A program made the position numbers and the translations under genes. Under the pieces are notes generated by a model. It did no database searches and had not been told where the DNA came from. It saw only the letters and a list, made by a program, of their open reading frames with translations. A stretch of DNA of 32,187 nucleotides from DAOPXV01 sp035352535 (GTDB lineage Bacteria > Muiribacteriota > UBA9980), in NCBI GenBank assembly GCA_964545075.1, contig CAZJFS010000036.1, forward strand, positions 1 to 32,187. Reading direction: 5' to 3'. Below, piece by piece: positions 1 to 8,534 of this stretch. Numbering within the stretch: position 1 is the first letter of the stretch; the number at the start of each line of letters is the position of its first letter.

Positions 1-676
1 CTCTGAACTGGCCGCCGAATGTGGGTTTGGCCTGCTCCCAGTTCACGTCCACTCTCGGCACAGACTCCCGGTTGCCCGAGGGCGCGGAAGAAGAAGAGGC
101 CTCCTCTTTCATCAGGCAACAAGGTCGCTTCGGCTGTTCGGCTTTTCTGAAAAGTTTTGAAAAATGTATTTTAGCCCTTTTATAAACCTGTCTTTTCTGT
201 TCCTCGTTGGAACGCATAAAGTTTCTGATCGAATTGAAGAGCCCGAGGATCAGATGATATTCATCGATACGGTATTTTGCCTTGGCGAAATAGCGTATGT
301 CGAGTTCGGACGCTTTCAACATATCCTGGATCTGTTTGGGCTTGAAATTCCCTTTTTTCAAGAGTACGTCTATATAATAGGTTTTATAAAGCGCATTAAA
401 AAAAACCATGTCATATTTCGTCTGGCCGGTCGTGCTTGCAAGGGTGCGTTCGAGAACGGAAATATTGTTGTTGAGCTTGCTTTCGTCATAGATCACCTTT
501 TCGGTCTCGAGCGTCGTGATCACTCCGTGAAGCTGCTGCTGGGGCGAAAGATTCAATATTGAATTCTGCGCTCCGCCGCCTTTATCCGAAAAGCACCCCT
601 GGAGGGCGAAGGACGCCAGGGAGAAAATTATCGTTAAAATGATCTTTTGTATGTTGTGAGAAGCGCTTTTTTTCAT
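1..676 (-). CDS. Putative lipoprotein, C-terminus beyond window edge
   Basis: An open frame of 225 codons starts with ATG at 676 and runs off base 1 without a stop. A purine-rich site (AAAGGGTGG) lies about 9-12 bases upstream. Residues 1-27 form a type II signal peptide: Lys residues near the start, a hydrophobic stretch, then the lipobox LQGC with Cys28. The mature part is mostly polar and probably helical (about residues 40-180). A Ser/Pro-rich basic linker with a CC pair near residue 188 follows. I recognise no family. It lies 90 bases downstream of the U32 gene on the same strand, so it may be read from that operon or from its own weak promoter. The lipoprotein call is firm; the function is unknown. 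Confidence 0.8.
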   Translation of the reverse strand, partial: MKKSASHNIQKIILTIIFSLASFALQGCFSDKGGGAQNSILNLSPQQQLHGVITTLETEKVIYDESKLNNNISVLERTLASTTGQTKYDMVFFNALYKTYYIDVLLKKGNFKPKQIQDMLKASELDIRYFAKAKYRIDEYHLILGLFNSIRNFMRSNEEQKRQVYKRAKIHFSKLFRKAEQPKRPCCLMKEEASSSSAPSGNRESVPRVDVNWEQAKPTFGGQFR

Positions 677-766
677 TATAAACTGCCACCCTTTTATTGT
701 TTGACTGGTTGTTGAGAAGAAACCATTTGTTTTTTATATTATCGGTCTTTTTTATATATTATTAAA

Positions 767-3349
767 TTATTCCAATAAGCGGTCTTTTTTTATCCCGTGC
801 CCTGATAGCGGCGATGTCAGAGGGTCCTGCCTGTAATTTCTAACGAAGGAGACCGTATCGGCGAGATCCGCGTCAAAATGTTTCGAGTAGTTAAATAGCG
901 AGAAGGCGAATTTTTCGACCCCGAATGCCGCGTACTCGTTCAGATATGACGTCATGTTCAAAAGGCCGGAGCTGTATGCGACGGTTTTGGAAGGATTTAT
1001 AGCGGTTATATAATGCGCCCCGTTTTTAAATACGAGGGCCGCCATTCTAAAAGGAGTTCCGGCGGGCGCTTCGTTATGATCGGCCTTGAAATAATTCATG
1101 TTCTGCCTGAAAAAATCGTACGCGAAACTCGCCACGGCGATATTTCCAAATGCTCTGATTCTCAATTTTTCGATGACCTCCGGAGCTTTTTCGGCGGCGG
1201 TTTTGAGGAAATTAATTATATCGTTATGGTTCAATTCGAAGGAAAGGCATATCTCGTCGGCGCCCTGATTTATGAGATAGCAGCATGTATGAAGGTTTAT
1301 CACGTTCATGGATGAACCGGCGCTTAAAAAGAATTTTTTATGCGTCTTTTTCGCGATCCTGCGCATCACTTCGAATTGCGAAAGGTTATTAACGATGAAT
1401 TTGGCGACACCGGATTCCGCGGCCGCCGTGACGAGGTTTTCGAACACGGGGATTTCGTTCTGAAAGAGCGTGGAAGGAAGTTCGATCGCGGCCTCTAATT
1501 CTTTTTCAACGCACCATTTCGCATACTTTACTATCGCCTCTGTTCCGCCCTGCCTCATAAAATAATTCAGGCTGGCGGCCGCTTCATTGAAATGAGGCGC
1601 GAGTTCGACATTTATGAGTTCATCTGAAAACAGGAGAAGCTCCATTTCCATTTTTTCCGGAGCGATCTTTATCGGGTGCGGTTTCGCTCCTTCGGTTTCG
1701 TTGAGGCCTAGAAGGTGCCGTGAATGGGTATTTGAAGCTATGAATTGTTTCTCGTCTTCGGCGAATTTTTCGAAATCGGCGTGGAATCTTTCGAACACGG
1801 CTTTGCCGTATTTTTTCAGACATGAAAGTGGAATAAAGATTCCGTCGACGTGAAATTTAGCTTTGAATTTCTCGTCGGGGCATGAGAATTTCGCTTTGTC
1901 GTAAGCCGCGAATGTGTTTTTGAGCGTTTCGGTTGAAAGCGAGTGCTTTTCAGCCTTTTGCGTCTCGATCGCTTCCGTCGGATATTCGAATTTTTTTCCG
2001 TGGAACCAGATCTCTGTTTTCATCGTCCGGCCGTATATGTCGACGTTTATCGAAATCTGTTTCAAATGCCCTTCGGCTTTGGGCGCGTCCTTATCCTGCA
2101 ATATTTTCAGTTTTTTTATGGATGAAGCTTCCTCCGAATGAACCAGATAAACTCGCGATATTACAAATCCGCTTCTGTCCTTAGGATTTTTAGCGTCCTT
2201 TTCAAGAGTGAGGAACTTGAATTTTATGAAAACGCTATCGCCTTTTTCGGCTTTAAAAATATGTTTTTTGTCGCGGTCGAATATGGCTTCTATTTTTATC
2301 AGGGCCCTCTCGCCTTCAGGAGATTCGAGGTCCAAGAGATCGTTCGCGCCGATGGCGGCGCACATTTTTATTTTCATGGTAAGCGTGTCGGCCCAGAAAT
2401 CAACGATGTCGCGTGACGCGAGAAGCCCGTAGTTCTGGTTGCGTTCGGAATATATGACGTCGCAGGTGGCGCGTCCTTTGAGATATCCCGTGCAGTAGGT
2501 GCGGTTATATGTCCTGCTCATTTTCTCGTTTATTCTTAATGCCTCGTCTGGCGTTAAATTGCGGGCCATGACAAGGTCGGTCGCCTCCCGGAGCGCGGAT
2601 GTCACGTTATAAATATATGAGGCGCTTCTGCCGCGGCCTTCGATCTTGAAGGACTTCACGCCGGCGTCGTATAATTCGCCGAGCAGCGGCACCATGGAAA
2701 TATCGCGCGTTGAAAGATAATATTTATCGGGCCTTCCGATCGCCGAATATTTGAGACGGCACATCTGCGAGCAGAGGCCGCGGTTCCCGGAGCGGTTCGT
2801 GGCGAAGGAGCTCATGTAACATACGCCGGATACGGCCGAGCAGAGCGCGCCCGCGACGAAGGTTTCTATTTCGGGTTTGGATTCCGCGCATATCCGGCGG
2901 ATCTCTTCTATTTCGCATTCGCGAGATAATATGATCCTTTTGACCTTGAGCTCGTGGAGCTTCGAGATCGAATTGACGTTATGCGCATTAGCCTGGGTGG
3001 AGGCGTGTATCTCTATCGCCGGAAATATTTTTGACATAAGCGCGATCATTCCGAGATCCTGCATGATGAAAGCGTCGCATCCGCATTCGCGAGCAGTCCT
3101 GACGGCGTTAATGAACGCCGGAACCTCGTTGTCCTTTATGAGGGTGTTCAATGTCAGATATACTTTTTTACCCATCTTGTGGGCTAACGAGGCCACTTCT
3201 TCGAGCTGGGGAAAAGTGAAGTTTTCGGCCATTTTTCTTGCGCCGTAATCCTTGAGGCCGAGATATATGGCGTCGCATCCGGCCGACATGGCGGCTTTGG
3301 CCGCATCCATGCTTCCTGCGCCCGCGAGCAGTTCAACGTATCGATTCAT
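767..3349 (-). CDS. U32 family protein, RlhA-like (probable rRNA/tRNA hydroxylation)
   Basis: This 860-residue protein belongs to the U32 family. Residues 161-180 match the family signature (ETFVAGALC...GVCYMS). Four cysteines, C170, C177, C193 and C197, have the C-x6-C-x15-C-x3-C spacing seen in Fe-S-binding U32 members. E. coli RlhA (about 650 residues) makes 5-hydroxycytidine at 23S rRNA C2501 and depends on prephenate; TrhP acts on tRNA wobble uridine. The N-terminal 320 residues are the U32 barrel, the middle resembles the DUF3656-type insert, and residues 600-830 look like another barrel segment. The ATG at 3349 follows AGGAAG by 5 bases and overlaps the plsC end by 17 bases, so translation is probably coupled. 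It is the last gene of the ruvX-aroA operon. Protease activity, the historical name, is unlikely. The exact substrate is inferred. Confidence 0.88.
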   Translation of the reverse strand: MNRYVELLAGAGSMDAAKAAMSAGCDAIYLGLKDYGARKMAENFTFPQLEEVASLAHKMGKKVYLTLNTLIKDNEVPAFINAVRTARECGCDAFIMQDLGMIALMSKIFPAIEIHASTQANAHNVNSISKLHELKVKRIILSRECEIEEIRRICAESKPEIETFVAGALCSAVSGVCYMSSFATNRSGNRGLCSQMCRLKYSAIGRPDKYYLSTRDISMVPLLGELYDAGVKSFKIEGRGRSASYIYNVTSALREATDLVMARNLTPDEALRINEKMSRTYNRTYCTGYLKGRATCDVIYSERNQNYGLLASRDIVDFWADTLTMKIKMCAAIGANDLLDLESPEGERALIKIEAIFDRDKKHIFKAEKGDSVFIKFKFLTLEKDAKNPKDRSGFVISRVYLVHSEEASSIKKLKILQDKDAPKAEGHLKQISINVDIYGRTMKTEIWFHGKKFEYPTEAIETQKAEKHSLSTETLKNTFAAYDKAKFSCPDEKFKAKFHVDGIFIPLSCLKKYGKAVFERFHADFEKFAEDEKQFIASNTHSRHLLGLNETEGAKPHPIKIAPEKMEMELLLFSDELINVELAPHFNEAAASLNYFMRQGGTEAIVKYAKWCVEKELEAAIELPSTLFQNEIPVFENLVTAAAESGVAKFIVNNLSQFEVMRRIAKKTHKKFFLSAGSSMNVINLHTCCYLINQGADEICLSFELNHNDIINFLKTAAEKAPEVIEKLRIRAFGNIAVASFAYDFFRQNMNYFKADHNEAPAGTPFRMAALVFKNGAHYITAINPSKTVAYSSGLLNMTSYLNEYAAFGVEKFAFSLFNYSKHFDADLADTVSFVRNYRQDPLTSPLSGHGIKKDRLLE

Positions 3350-3992
3350 ATAGCTTCCTGATTTCCTCCATCGTCTTTGAGGTTATTATTTTGTACGCCT
3401 CGCGCTCGTCTTCGGGCTTGAGGTTTTCGAGGCCGTATATGTCGTCGAAAATAAGCGGCTGGCCTATCTTTATACGCACCCTCGATATTCTTGGAACGAA
3501 TCTGTTTTTCGGAAGTATTTCCCGCGTTCCTGAAATTGCGGCGGGTATCACTATGGCTTTGGATTTATAAGCTATCATTCCGGCGCCGGCCTTGGCCGGT
3601 CTTATTTCACCGTCGATCGAACGCGTGCCTTCCGGAAAAATCCCCAGTACCATGCCGTCCTTTATCTGCGAGATGGCCTGTCTCATTGCCGCGGAATCCG
3701 CGCCTTCGCGGTTGACCGAAACGTGCGCGGCCTTTTTTATGCACCAGCCGAGTACCGGTACCGAAAAAAGGATTTTTTTCGCGAAAAATGAAACCGGCAC
3801 TTTTTGAATAAGCATGTACATGACTGGATCGAGATTTGAAATGTGGTTTGACGCTAGCAGGGCGCCCTTGCCAGTTTGATTGATGATATCGAGATTTTCT
3901 TCGCCTTCTATTTCATAGCGTATGAAGAAGATCGCGAAGAGCATTTTTAAAATTATCCTGAAAAAGTAGATATAGATTTTATATTCTCTCAT
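3333..3992 (-). CDS. plsC: 1-acyl-sn-glycerol-3-phosphate acyltransferase
   Basis: This enzyme adds the second acyl chain to lysophosphatidic acid at the inner membrane, giving phosphatidic acid for phospholipid synthesis. The 219 residues match the usual PlsC length. An N-terminal hydrophobic segment (about 8-25) would hold it at the membrane. The catalytic HX4D motif is H50...D55 (NHISNLD). The phosphate-binding motif FPEGTRS lies at 119-125, and the later VIPAAISG fits motif IV. The ATG at 3992 lies 24 bases after cmk, and the gene end overlaps the next U32 gene. The cmk-plsC order is conserved in many Clostridia, where ispH and rpsA often follow; here a U32 gene takes that place. The family call is secure; the acyl-donor type is not visible. 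Confidence 0.93.
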   Translation of the reverse strand: MREYKIYIYFFRIILKMLFAIFFIRYEIEGEENLDIINQTGKGALLASNHISNLDPVMYMLIQKVPVSFFAKKILFSVPVLGWCIKKAAHVSVNREGADSAAMRQAISQIKDGMVLGIFPEGTRSIDGEIRPAKAGAGMIAYKSKAIVIPAAISGTREILPKNRFVPRISRVRIKIGQPLIFDDIYGLENLKPEDEREAYKIITSKTMEEIRKLYESIR

Positions 3993-4016
3993 TTTTAAAC
4001 CCGAACTTTTCCTTTA

Positions 4017-4727
4017 CTATTTTAAATTAAAGCTTTTTTCAGCCATTTTAACTATCACGTCGATCACTTCGGCCGCGTTCATGTCGGACGTATCCAGTTC
4101 TATCGCGTCACTGGCCATTTTTAAAGGCGCGACCGCCCTTGTTTCATCCATTTTATCGCGGCTGACGACGTCTTCGAGGACCCTTTCAAAAACCGCGCTG
4201 TCGCCTTTCGCGATCAGTTCGTCAAAACGCCTTTTAGCCCGCACCTGGGCTTTCGCGGTGAGAAATATCTTTAATACCGAATCGGGAAGGACGCACGTTC
4301 CGATGTCCCTGCCGTCCATTACTACGGGATGAGCCGCCGCGAAACTTCTGAGCTTTTCGTTGACCTTGTCGCGGACAGGCGGGATCGATGCGACGCTTGG
4401 AACGAAGCGCGAAACTTCTTCCGTACGTATGCGGTTTCCGACGGGTTTTCCGTTTAAAAGAACGGTGAAATTGGAGTCTGAAACCGTAAAGCTTATGTCG
4501 AATTTTTTCAGTTCGTCCGAAAGCGTTTTTCCCTCGGTTATTTTATTTTTGGCGTCAGCGCCGAATCTTTCAATGAAATAAAGCGCGCATGTGCGGTATA
4601 TCGCGCCCGAATCGACGTACGTAAAATCCAGCTTTTCAGCGACCTTTTTTGCCACCGTCGATTTTCCGGAGCCTGCCGGCCCATCTATCGCAAGGCTTTT
4701 CGTGTAATTTTTCAATTTTATCACCAC
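4017..4727 (-). CDS. cmk: Cytidylate kinase
   Basis: Cytidylate kinase phosphorylates CMP and dCMP with ATP in the cytoplasm, recycling pyrimidine nucleotides. The 236-residue protein has the P-loop GPAGSGKST at 16-24, the early YVDSGAIYR stretch, and the CMP-binding segment DGRDIGT at 138-144. The lid region follows, with R-rich and SRDKMD sequences near 190. The frame opens with GTG at 4727, immediately followed by a second GTG at 4724; no strong ribosome site separates them, so the start is uncertain by one codon. It sits 42 bases after aroA and 24 bases before plsC, a common aroA-cmk-plsC order. Nothing looks truncated. Confidence 0.95.
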   Translation of the reverse strand: MVIKLKNYTKSLAIDGPAGSGKSTVAKKVAEKLDFTYVDSGAIYRTCALYFIERFGADAKNKITEGKTLSDELKKFDISFTVSDSNFTVLLNGKPVGNRIRTEEVSRFVPSVASIPPVRDKVNEKLRSFAAAHPVVMDGRDIGTCVLPDSVLKIFLTAKAQVRAKRRFDELIAKGDSAVFERVLEDVVSRDKMDETRAVAPLKMASDAIELDTSDMNAAEVIDVIVKMAEKSFNLK

Positions 4728-4769
4728 TTACTCAAGTATTTTACCGCTATAACCATAAAGCATTGGAGC

Positions 4770-6149
4770 CTATTGCACTTTAAACTTAAATCCCATCTTA
4801 TCGAGCTCTTCAAAAAACGCCGGATTTGAAACTTTTACGCATTCGGCGTTTTTAACGTCGAAATCGCGGCCTGATATGATGCCGGCTATAATAAACGTCA
4901 TTGCCATCCTGTGATCATTTTTCGGATCGAGACTCGCGCCATGGATATTGCTAACGCCCCTGATGACAAGCGAGTCGTTTTTGACTGAAATATCGGCGCC
5001 CATTTTTTTGAGTCCCTCCGATAAAACCGAAAGCCTGTCGGATTCCTTATGCCGCAGTTCTGAAAGCCCCGATATAACGCTCTTGCCTTCGGCCAAAGCG
5101 AGCAGGAGGGCCAGCATGGGTATTTCGTCTATCGTTGAAATTACTTCTCCGGGATCGTCCATGTTCAAGGGGGAAATAGTTCCGCTTACCTGATCCGCCT
5201 TTACCGATATGTCGGCCGATTCTTCGTTGGAGGCGGTTTTACGGCCGGCGTATTCCACTTTAAAGCCGGCGGACGCCATCGCGTTTAAAAATCCCATCCG
5301 CGTTTCATTTACGAGAGTTTTTTTCGCGACGATATTAAACGGCGCGCCGTAAATCCGCTGAAAAAGAGCGGAAAGGCCCAGATAAAACGATGCGGTTGAA
5401 ACGTCGTTCGCTATATTTATAACGGCCGGCCTTACGGATTGTTTTCCGGGCACCGTTATTTTTACGTAACCGTCCCGCGTTTGGGAAACTTCGATTTCGA
5501 GTCCGAAATTTTCAAACATCAGTTCGGAATGGTTGCGTGTCGGAAATCGTTCAATTATTACCGTCCTGCCGCTAGCGTTTATCGCTGCAAGCATTAAAGA
5601 TGTCTTAACCTGGGCGCTGTTGGCGGTATCGTCAATTTTTACGGCCTTTAATTTCGAGCCTTTTATGGCGCATGGAAGATTGCCGCCGCTTCTCAATAAA
5701 ATTTTTGCGCCCATCTTTTCAAGCGGCTCAGAAACTTTTTGCATGGGCCTTTTTGAAAGCGACGCGTCGCCGGTGAAAAAAAAGCTTTTTCCTTCGATGC
5801 CGGCGAGCGCCCCCATAAGAAGCCTCGCGCTCGTGCCTGAATTTTCACAGTCGATAATGCCGTCCGGCTCACCGAAATTATTAACGCCCCGGCTTTTTAT
5901 CTTAAGCGTTTTATTCGAAGTCGAAAATTCTATCCCGGCTCCGAGTTTTTCAAGCGCGGCGAGCGTGGTCAGGCAATCGCCGGAAAGCGACGGATTTTTG
6001 ATCGTCGAAGTTCCGCGGGCCATGGCCGATAATATCATAGCCCTGTGAGTGATAGATTTATCGCCGCCGGAAACTATCTCGAATTTTTTCGAGATCCCTT
6101 TTTGATATATTGTTTTATTGTCGCACCCGCGATAATAAAAGGTCGGCAT
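4770..6149 (-). CDS. aroA: 3-phosphoshikimate 1-carboxyvinyltransferase (EPSP synthase)
   Basis: EPSP synthase joins shikimate-3-phosphate and phosphoenolpyruvate, the sixth shikimate step, leading to chorismate, prephenate and aromatic amino acids. I place the start at ATG 6149, one base after the stop of the preceding gene and about 10 bases after GAGGAA. A longer frame begins with TTG at 6167 inside the previous gene and has no better site. From ATG the protein has 459 residues. Visible motifs are GDKSITHR (29-36), NSGTSARL (103-110), KRPM (133-136), the central IDEIP, ELRHKESDR, and DHRMAMTF near the C-terminus. NSGTSARLL with RPM resembles class II enzymes, which are often less glyphosate-sensitive; this class call is tentative. 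It is embedded in an operon with two U32 genes. Confidence 0.96.
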   Translation of the reverse strand: MPTFYYRGCDNKTIYQKGISKKFEIVSGGDKSITHRAMILSAMARGTSTIKNPSLSGDCLTTLAALEKLGAGIEFSTSNKTLKIKSRGVNNFGEPDGIIDCENSGTSARLLMGALAGIEGKSFFFTGDASLSKRPMQKVSEPLEKMGAKILLRSGGNLPCAIKGSKLKAVKIDDTANSAQVKTSLMLAAINASGRTVIIERFPTRNHSELMFENFGLEIEVSQTRDGYVKITVPGKQSVRPAVINIANDVSTASFYLGLSALFQRIYGAPFNIVAKKTLVNETRMGFLNAMASAGFKVEYAGRKTASNEESADISVKADQVSGTISPLNMDDPGEVISTIDEIPMLALLLALAEGKSVISGLSELRHKESDRLSVLSEGLKKMGADISVKNDSLVIRGVSNIHGASLDPKNDHRMAMTFIIAGIISGRDFDVKNAECVKVSNPAFFEELDKMGFKFKVQ

Positions 6150-6150
6150 G

Positions 6151-6414
6151 TTATTTATCTTCCTCAAGAGGTTTTATCTTAAGATCCATTCCGTCGAGGC
6201 TTTTGAGTATATCTTTGAAAAGGTCCACGTAATCGTCCGCTATGTTTGCCACTATTATCGATCTGGGCCCGTCCGGCTTTTTTACCGGTTCGCCCGCCGC
6301 CGCTCTTTTTTCCGGCGTCATTTCGGTCGTTATTATTCCGACGTTCTCGTATGACTCGAGTATATGCGCCAGCAGATGAATGTTTTCCGGCGGCATTTCA
6401 AAGGTGAATTTCAT
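6151..6414 (-). CDS. Small DUF4911-like protein
   Basis: An 87-residue cytoplasmic protein with no signal peptide or membrane segment. It begins MKFTFEMPPENIHLL and contains an ILESYENVGIITTEMTPE stretch. This resembles the small DUF4911 family (PF16256), whose members share an 'ILEaYenla-v-T' pattern; the match is from memory and tentative. Its ATG at 6414 shares one base with the stop of the upstream U32 gene (TGATG overlap), and its TAA lies one base before the aroA ATG, so it is translationally locked into the operon. The tight placement between a TrhP-like gene and aroA suggests a helper or regulator of one of them, but no catalytic motif is visible. Confidence 0.75.
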   Translation of the reverse strand: MKFTFEMPPENIHLLAHILESYENVGIITTEMTPEKRAAAGEPVKKPDGPRSIIVANIADDYVDLFKDILKSLDGMDLKIKPLEEDK

Positions 6415-7697
6415 CAGTCGGAATTCCTTTCGCGTATGAGATCGTATTCGGAAAACGATATATTTTCGGCTCCCGCTATCGTTATGAAAGCTTCTTTCTG
6501 ATTGGTGGCCTTCGTCATATTACCGCCGTCCGGATCCTTCATCGAGGCGATTTCTAATTCGAATATTCCGGCGGGCGATACGAATTCATACTTCCGACCG
6601 GCGAAAATATTATTCTTAACCGCCACCCTGTATTCGCGCGAGCCGGTTCTTTCGCTTATAATTCCGGTCATTCTATATGTTTTAGTGTATTTTGAATCGA
6701 TATAATTATGGTCTTTCGATTTGATGCCGCCCAGGTAAAACCCTTTTATATATCCGCGGTTCGAGACCGAGTTGAGCATCGAATAAACTTCATCCGCAAC
6801 GACGAATTCTTTTTTTTCCGCCGCGGCTCTTTCAAACGCGTCAAAAGCTTTTCTATGCGCGAGCGTTACAAGGGCTACGTAATGAGGCCCTTTTATCCGG
6901 CCTTCTATCTTGAAACCGCGTACGCCGGCTTCGTATAATTGGGGCAGGAGGTCGACCGCCATGAGATCGCGTGAATTGAATATATACGTTTCGCCCTTGG
7001 ATTCGCAGCCCTCAGGAAGCGTTTTATCGCATTGCTGAACTATAGGCATATATTCGCCCGGCCTTTTTTCCTCGACGAGATAATACTTCCATCTGCAGGC
7101 CTGGGCGCATGCGCCGTCATTAGCGCCGCGTTCGGTGAGAAAGTTTGAGAGAAGGCAGCGGCCCGAATACGACATGCACATGGCGCCGTGTATGAAGGCT
7201 TCGAGCGTGAGCCCATCGACCTTTGGAAATTTTTGGATTTCTTCGAGCGAGCATTCGCGGGCGAGATTGACCCTTGAAACGCCCTGCCCGCGGTAGAATT
7301 TAAGGGACAGGGAATTCGCCGACGATGCCTGCGTTGAAAGATGCAGCTTCGCTTTAAGTCCGATCTCTTTCGCCGTCATAAGAACGGCCATGTCCGAAAA
7401 AATGACCGCGTCGGCTTTTATCGAATCGAGGAATAAAAGATATTCTTTCAGTTCGCCTATCTTGTCTTCGTGGATTATCGAATTTACGGTCACGAAGAGT
7501 TTTTTGCCGCGAGAATGGAGGAATTCCGATGCGAAAGCGAGTTCTTCGCGCGAAAAATTTTTGCATTTGGCGCGCAGTGAAAAGTCGTTCGTTCCGCAAT
7601 ATATCGCGTCGGCTCCAAATTTTGCGGCGATCTTAAGTCTTTCCAGGTCGCCCGCTCCTACTACGAGTTCGGGCTTTATAAATTCATTTTGAGACAA
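6414..7697 (-). CDS. U32 family protein, TrhP-like (probable tRNA U34 hydroxylation)
   Basis: A 427-residue U32 protein, the length of E. coli TrhP (YegQ) and B. subtilis YrrO, which are needed for 5-hydroxyuridine at tRNA position 34. The family signature runs from the LEAFIHGAMC segment to GRC, and the four cysteines have the same C-x6-C-x15-C-x3-C spacing as the longer paralogue. A C-terminal small beta domain (about 340-420, beginning YRMTGIISERTG) matches the U32 C-terminal domain. The start is TTG at 7697 with AAGGAAG about 7 bases upstream; no nearby ATG fits. It lies 14 bases after ruvX. In Bacillus, yrrK (ruvX) is also near yrrN-yrrO, so this neighbourhood is partly conserved. The substrate is inferred from family and length. 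Confidence 0.9.
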   Translation of the reverse strand: MSQNEFIKPELVVGAGDLERLKIAAKFGADAIYCGTNDFSLRAKCKNFSREELAFASEFLHSRGKKLFVTVNSIIHEDKIGELKEYLLFLDSIKADAVIFSDMAVLMTAKEIGLKAKLHLSTQASSANSLSLKFYRGQGVSRVNLARECSLEEIQKFPKVDGLTLEAFIHGAMCMSYSGRCLLSNFLTERGANDGACAQACRWKYYLVEEKRPGEYMPIVQQCDKTLPEGCESKGETYIFNSRDLMAVDLLPQLYEAGVRGFKIEGRIKGPHYVALVTLAHRKAFDAFERAAAEKKEFVVADEVYSMLNSVSNRGYIKGFYLGGIKSKDHNYIDSKYTKTYRMTGIISERTGSREYRVAVKNNIFAGRKYEFVSPAGIFELEIASMKDPDGGNMTKATNQKEAFITIAGAENISFSEYDLIRERNSD

Positions 7698-7711
7698 TAC
7701 TATCTTCCTTG

Positions 7712-8140
7712 CTATTTATTAATATTTAAATTGCGATCGTCGAGGAACTTCTGCAGGATGATCTTTGCCGCGAGTCCGTCAACGACGCTTTTTCTTTTTT
7801 TCCGGCTTAAATTCGCCTCTATTAAAATGCTGTTGGACGCTCTCGTCGTCATCCGCTCGTCAAAAAATTCAATGCGCACTTCGCCGTATTCGAATTTATT
7901 TTCGAGCTTTTCCCCGAACTCGCGGGCGGCCCCGCACATATCGCCTTCCGCGCCTTCGCGGTTCAGCGGAAGGCCTATGACCACGTTAGTAATTTCTTCC
8001 GTCCGGCATATTCCGGCGATCGCATCGATGGCCCTGCCGTCATTTTTTACCGTGATGGAATTCGCCGAAATGGTTAGTGTCCTGTCTGAAACGGCGACGC
8101 CGATGCGGGCCGTTCCATAGTCTATGGCCATGTAACGCAT
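7712..8140 (-). CDS. ruvX: YqgF/RuvX RNase H-fold nuclease (Holliday junction resolvase-like / pre-16S rRNA nuclease)
   Basis: A 142-residue YqgF protein, the normal family length. It has the RNase H-fold acidic residues: D7 in AIDYGTARIGVAVSD, the VVIGLPLN strand at 53-60, the DER motif at 94-96 (FFDERMTT), and D121 in VVDGLAAKIIL. In E. coli YqgF acts in 16S rRNA 5'-end maturation; Mycobacterium and other members resolve Holliday junctions. It opens the seven-gene minus-strand operon. The -10 box lies only 7 bases before the ATG at 8140, leaving no room for a ribosome-binding leader, so the mRNA is probably leaderless. An in-frame ATG at codon 4 is a less likely alternative. Confidence 0.94.
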   Translation of the reverse strand: MRYMAIDYGTARIGVAVSDRTLTISANSITVKNDGRAIDAIAGICRTEEITNVVIGLPLNREGAEGDMCGAAREFGEKLENKFEYGEVRIEFFDERMTTRASNSILIEANLSRKKRKSVVDGLAAKIILQKFLDDRNLNINK

Positions 8141-8147
8141 AACCGAG

Positions 8148-8176
8148 ATTTTATCAGATTACGCTCGTTTTGTCAA
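8148..8176 (-). promoter_or_regulatory. Sigma-70-type promoter of the ruvX operon (leaderless)
   Basis: Reading on the minus strand, TTGACA (8171-8176) is followed by a 17-base spacer and TAAAAT (8148-8153). The expected transcription start falls at or within a base or two of the ruvX ATG (8140). Confidence 0.75.
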
Positions 8177-8275
8177 TTAACTTATATCATATCAATACTC
8201 CCGCGGTTGTGACCTTGCAGGTTAAGGATTCGGTTTCCGCGTTCGCTATATGAAATAAAAACGATGCCATTTACA

Positions 8276-8304
8276 TTGACATTTATATGCGTTTTTGTTA
8301 AAAT
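8276..8304 (+). promoter_or_regulatory. Sigma-70-type promoter of the permease gene
   Basis: TTGACA (8276-8281), a 17-base spacer and TAAAAT (8299-8304) have the same architecture as the divergent ruvX promoter. Transcription should start near 8311, giving a leader of about 220 bases. Confidence 0.72.
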
Positions 8305-8534
8305 TGTAGTAGTTCATAGTTGCTCGTCGTTGTCGAAATAACTATTTGAATTATACATTATGAATAGGCTTTATGGAAAATTTACACTTTAAAATTCGTT
8401 CTATGGAAATCGACGAAATATCACGAAATGCAACCGATTCTAAAATAAAAAATGACAAAAAGCTTAATAGCCTGCATTTTTATTAATAGGATATATGACG
8501 CCCGACTTGATTATGGAATAGGATGGAGTAGAAA

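Larger units (their letters stand above)
8141..8534. other. Divergent intergenic region, ruvX / permease
   Basis: This 394-base gap holds two outward promoters and a leader of about 220 bases before the permease. A GC-rich block at about 8190-8243 has CGCGG and CCGCG arms and repeated GGTT steps, and could be an operator or a structured region. An open frame of 37 codons at 8373-8486 starts with ATG but has only a weak upstream site; I do not call it a gene. Several ATGGAA steps precede the true permease start. Confidence 0.5.

Noticed and set aside
164..562. 132-codon plus-strand frame near the left edge
   Set aside because: It lies opposite the open lipoprotein frame 1-676, which has a signal peptide, lipobox and ribosome site.
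8373..8486. 37-codon frame in the permease leader
   Set aside because: Weak ribosome site and no known leader-peptide pattern; kept only as a note.
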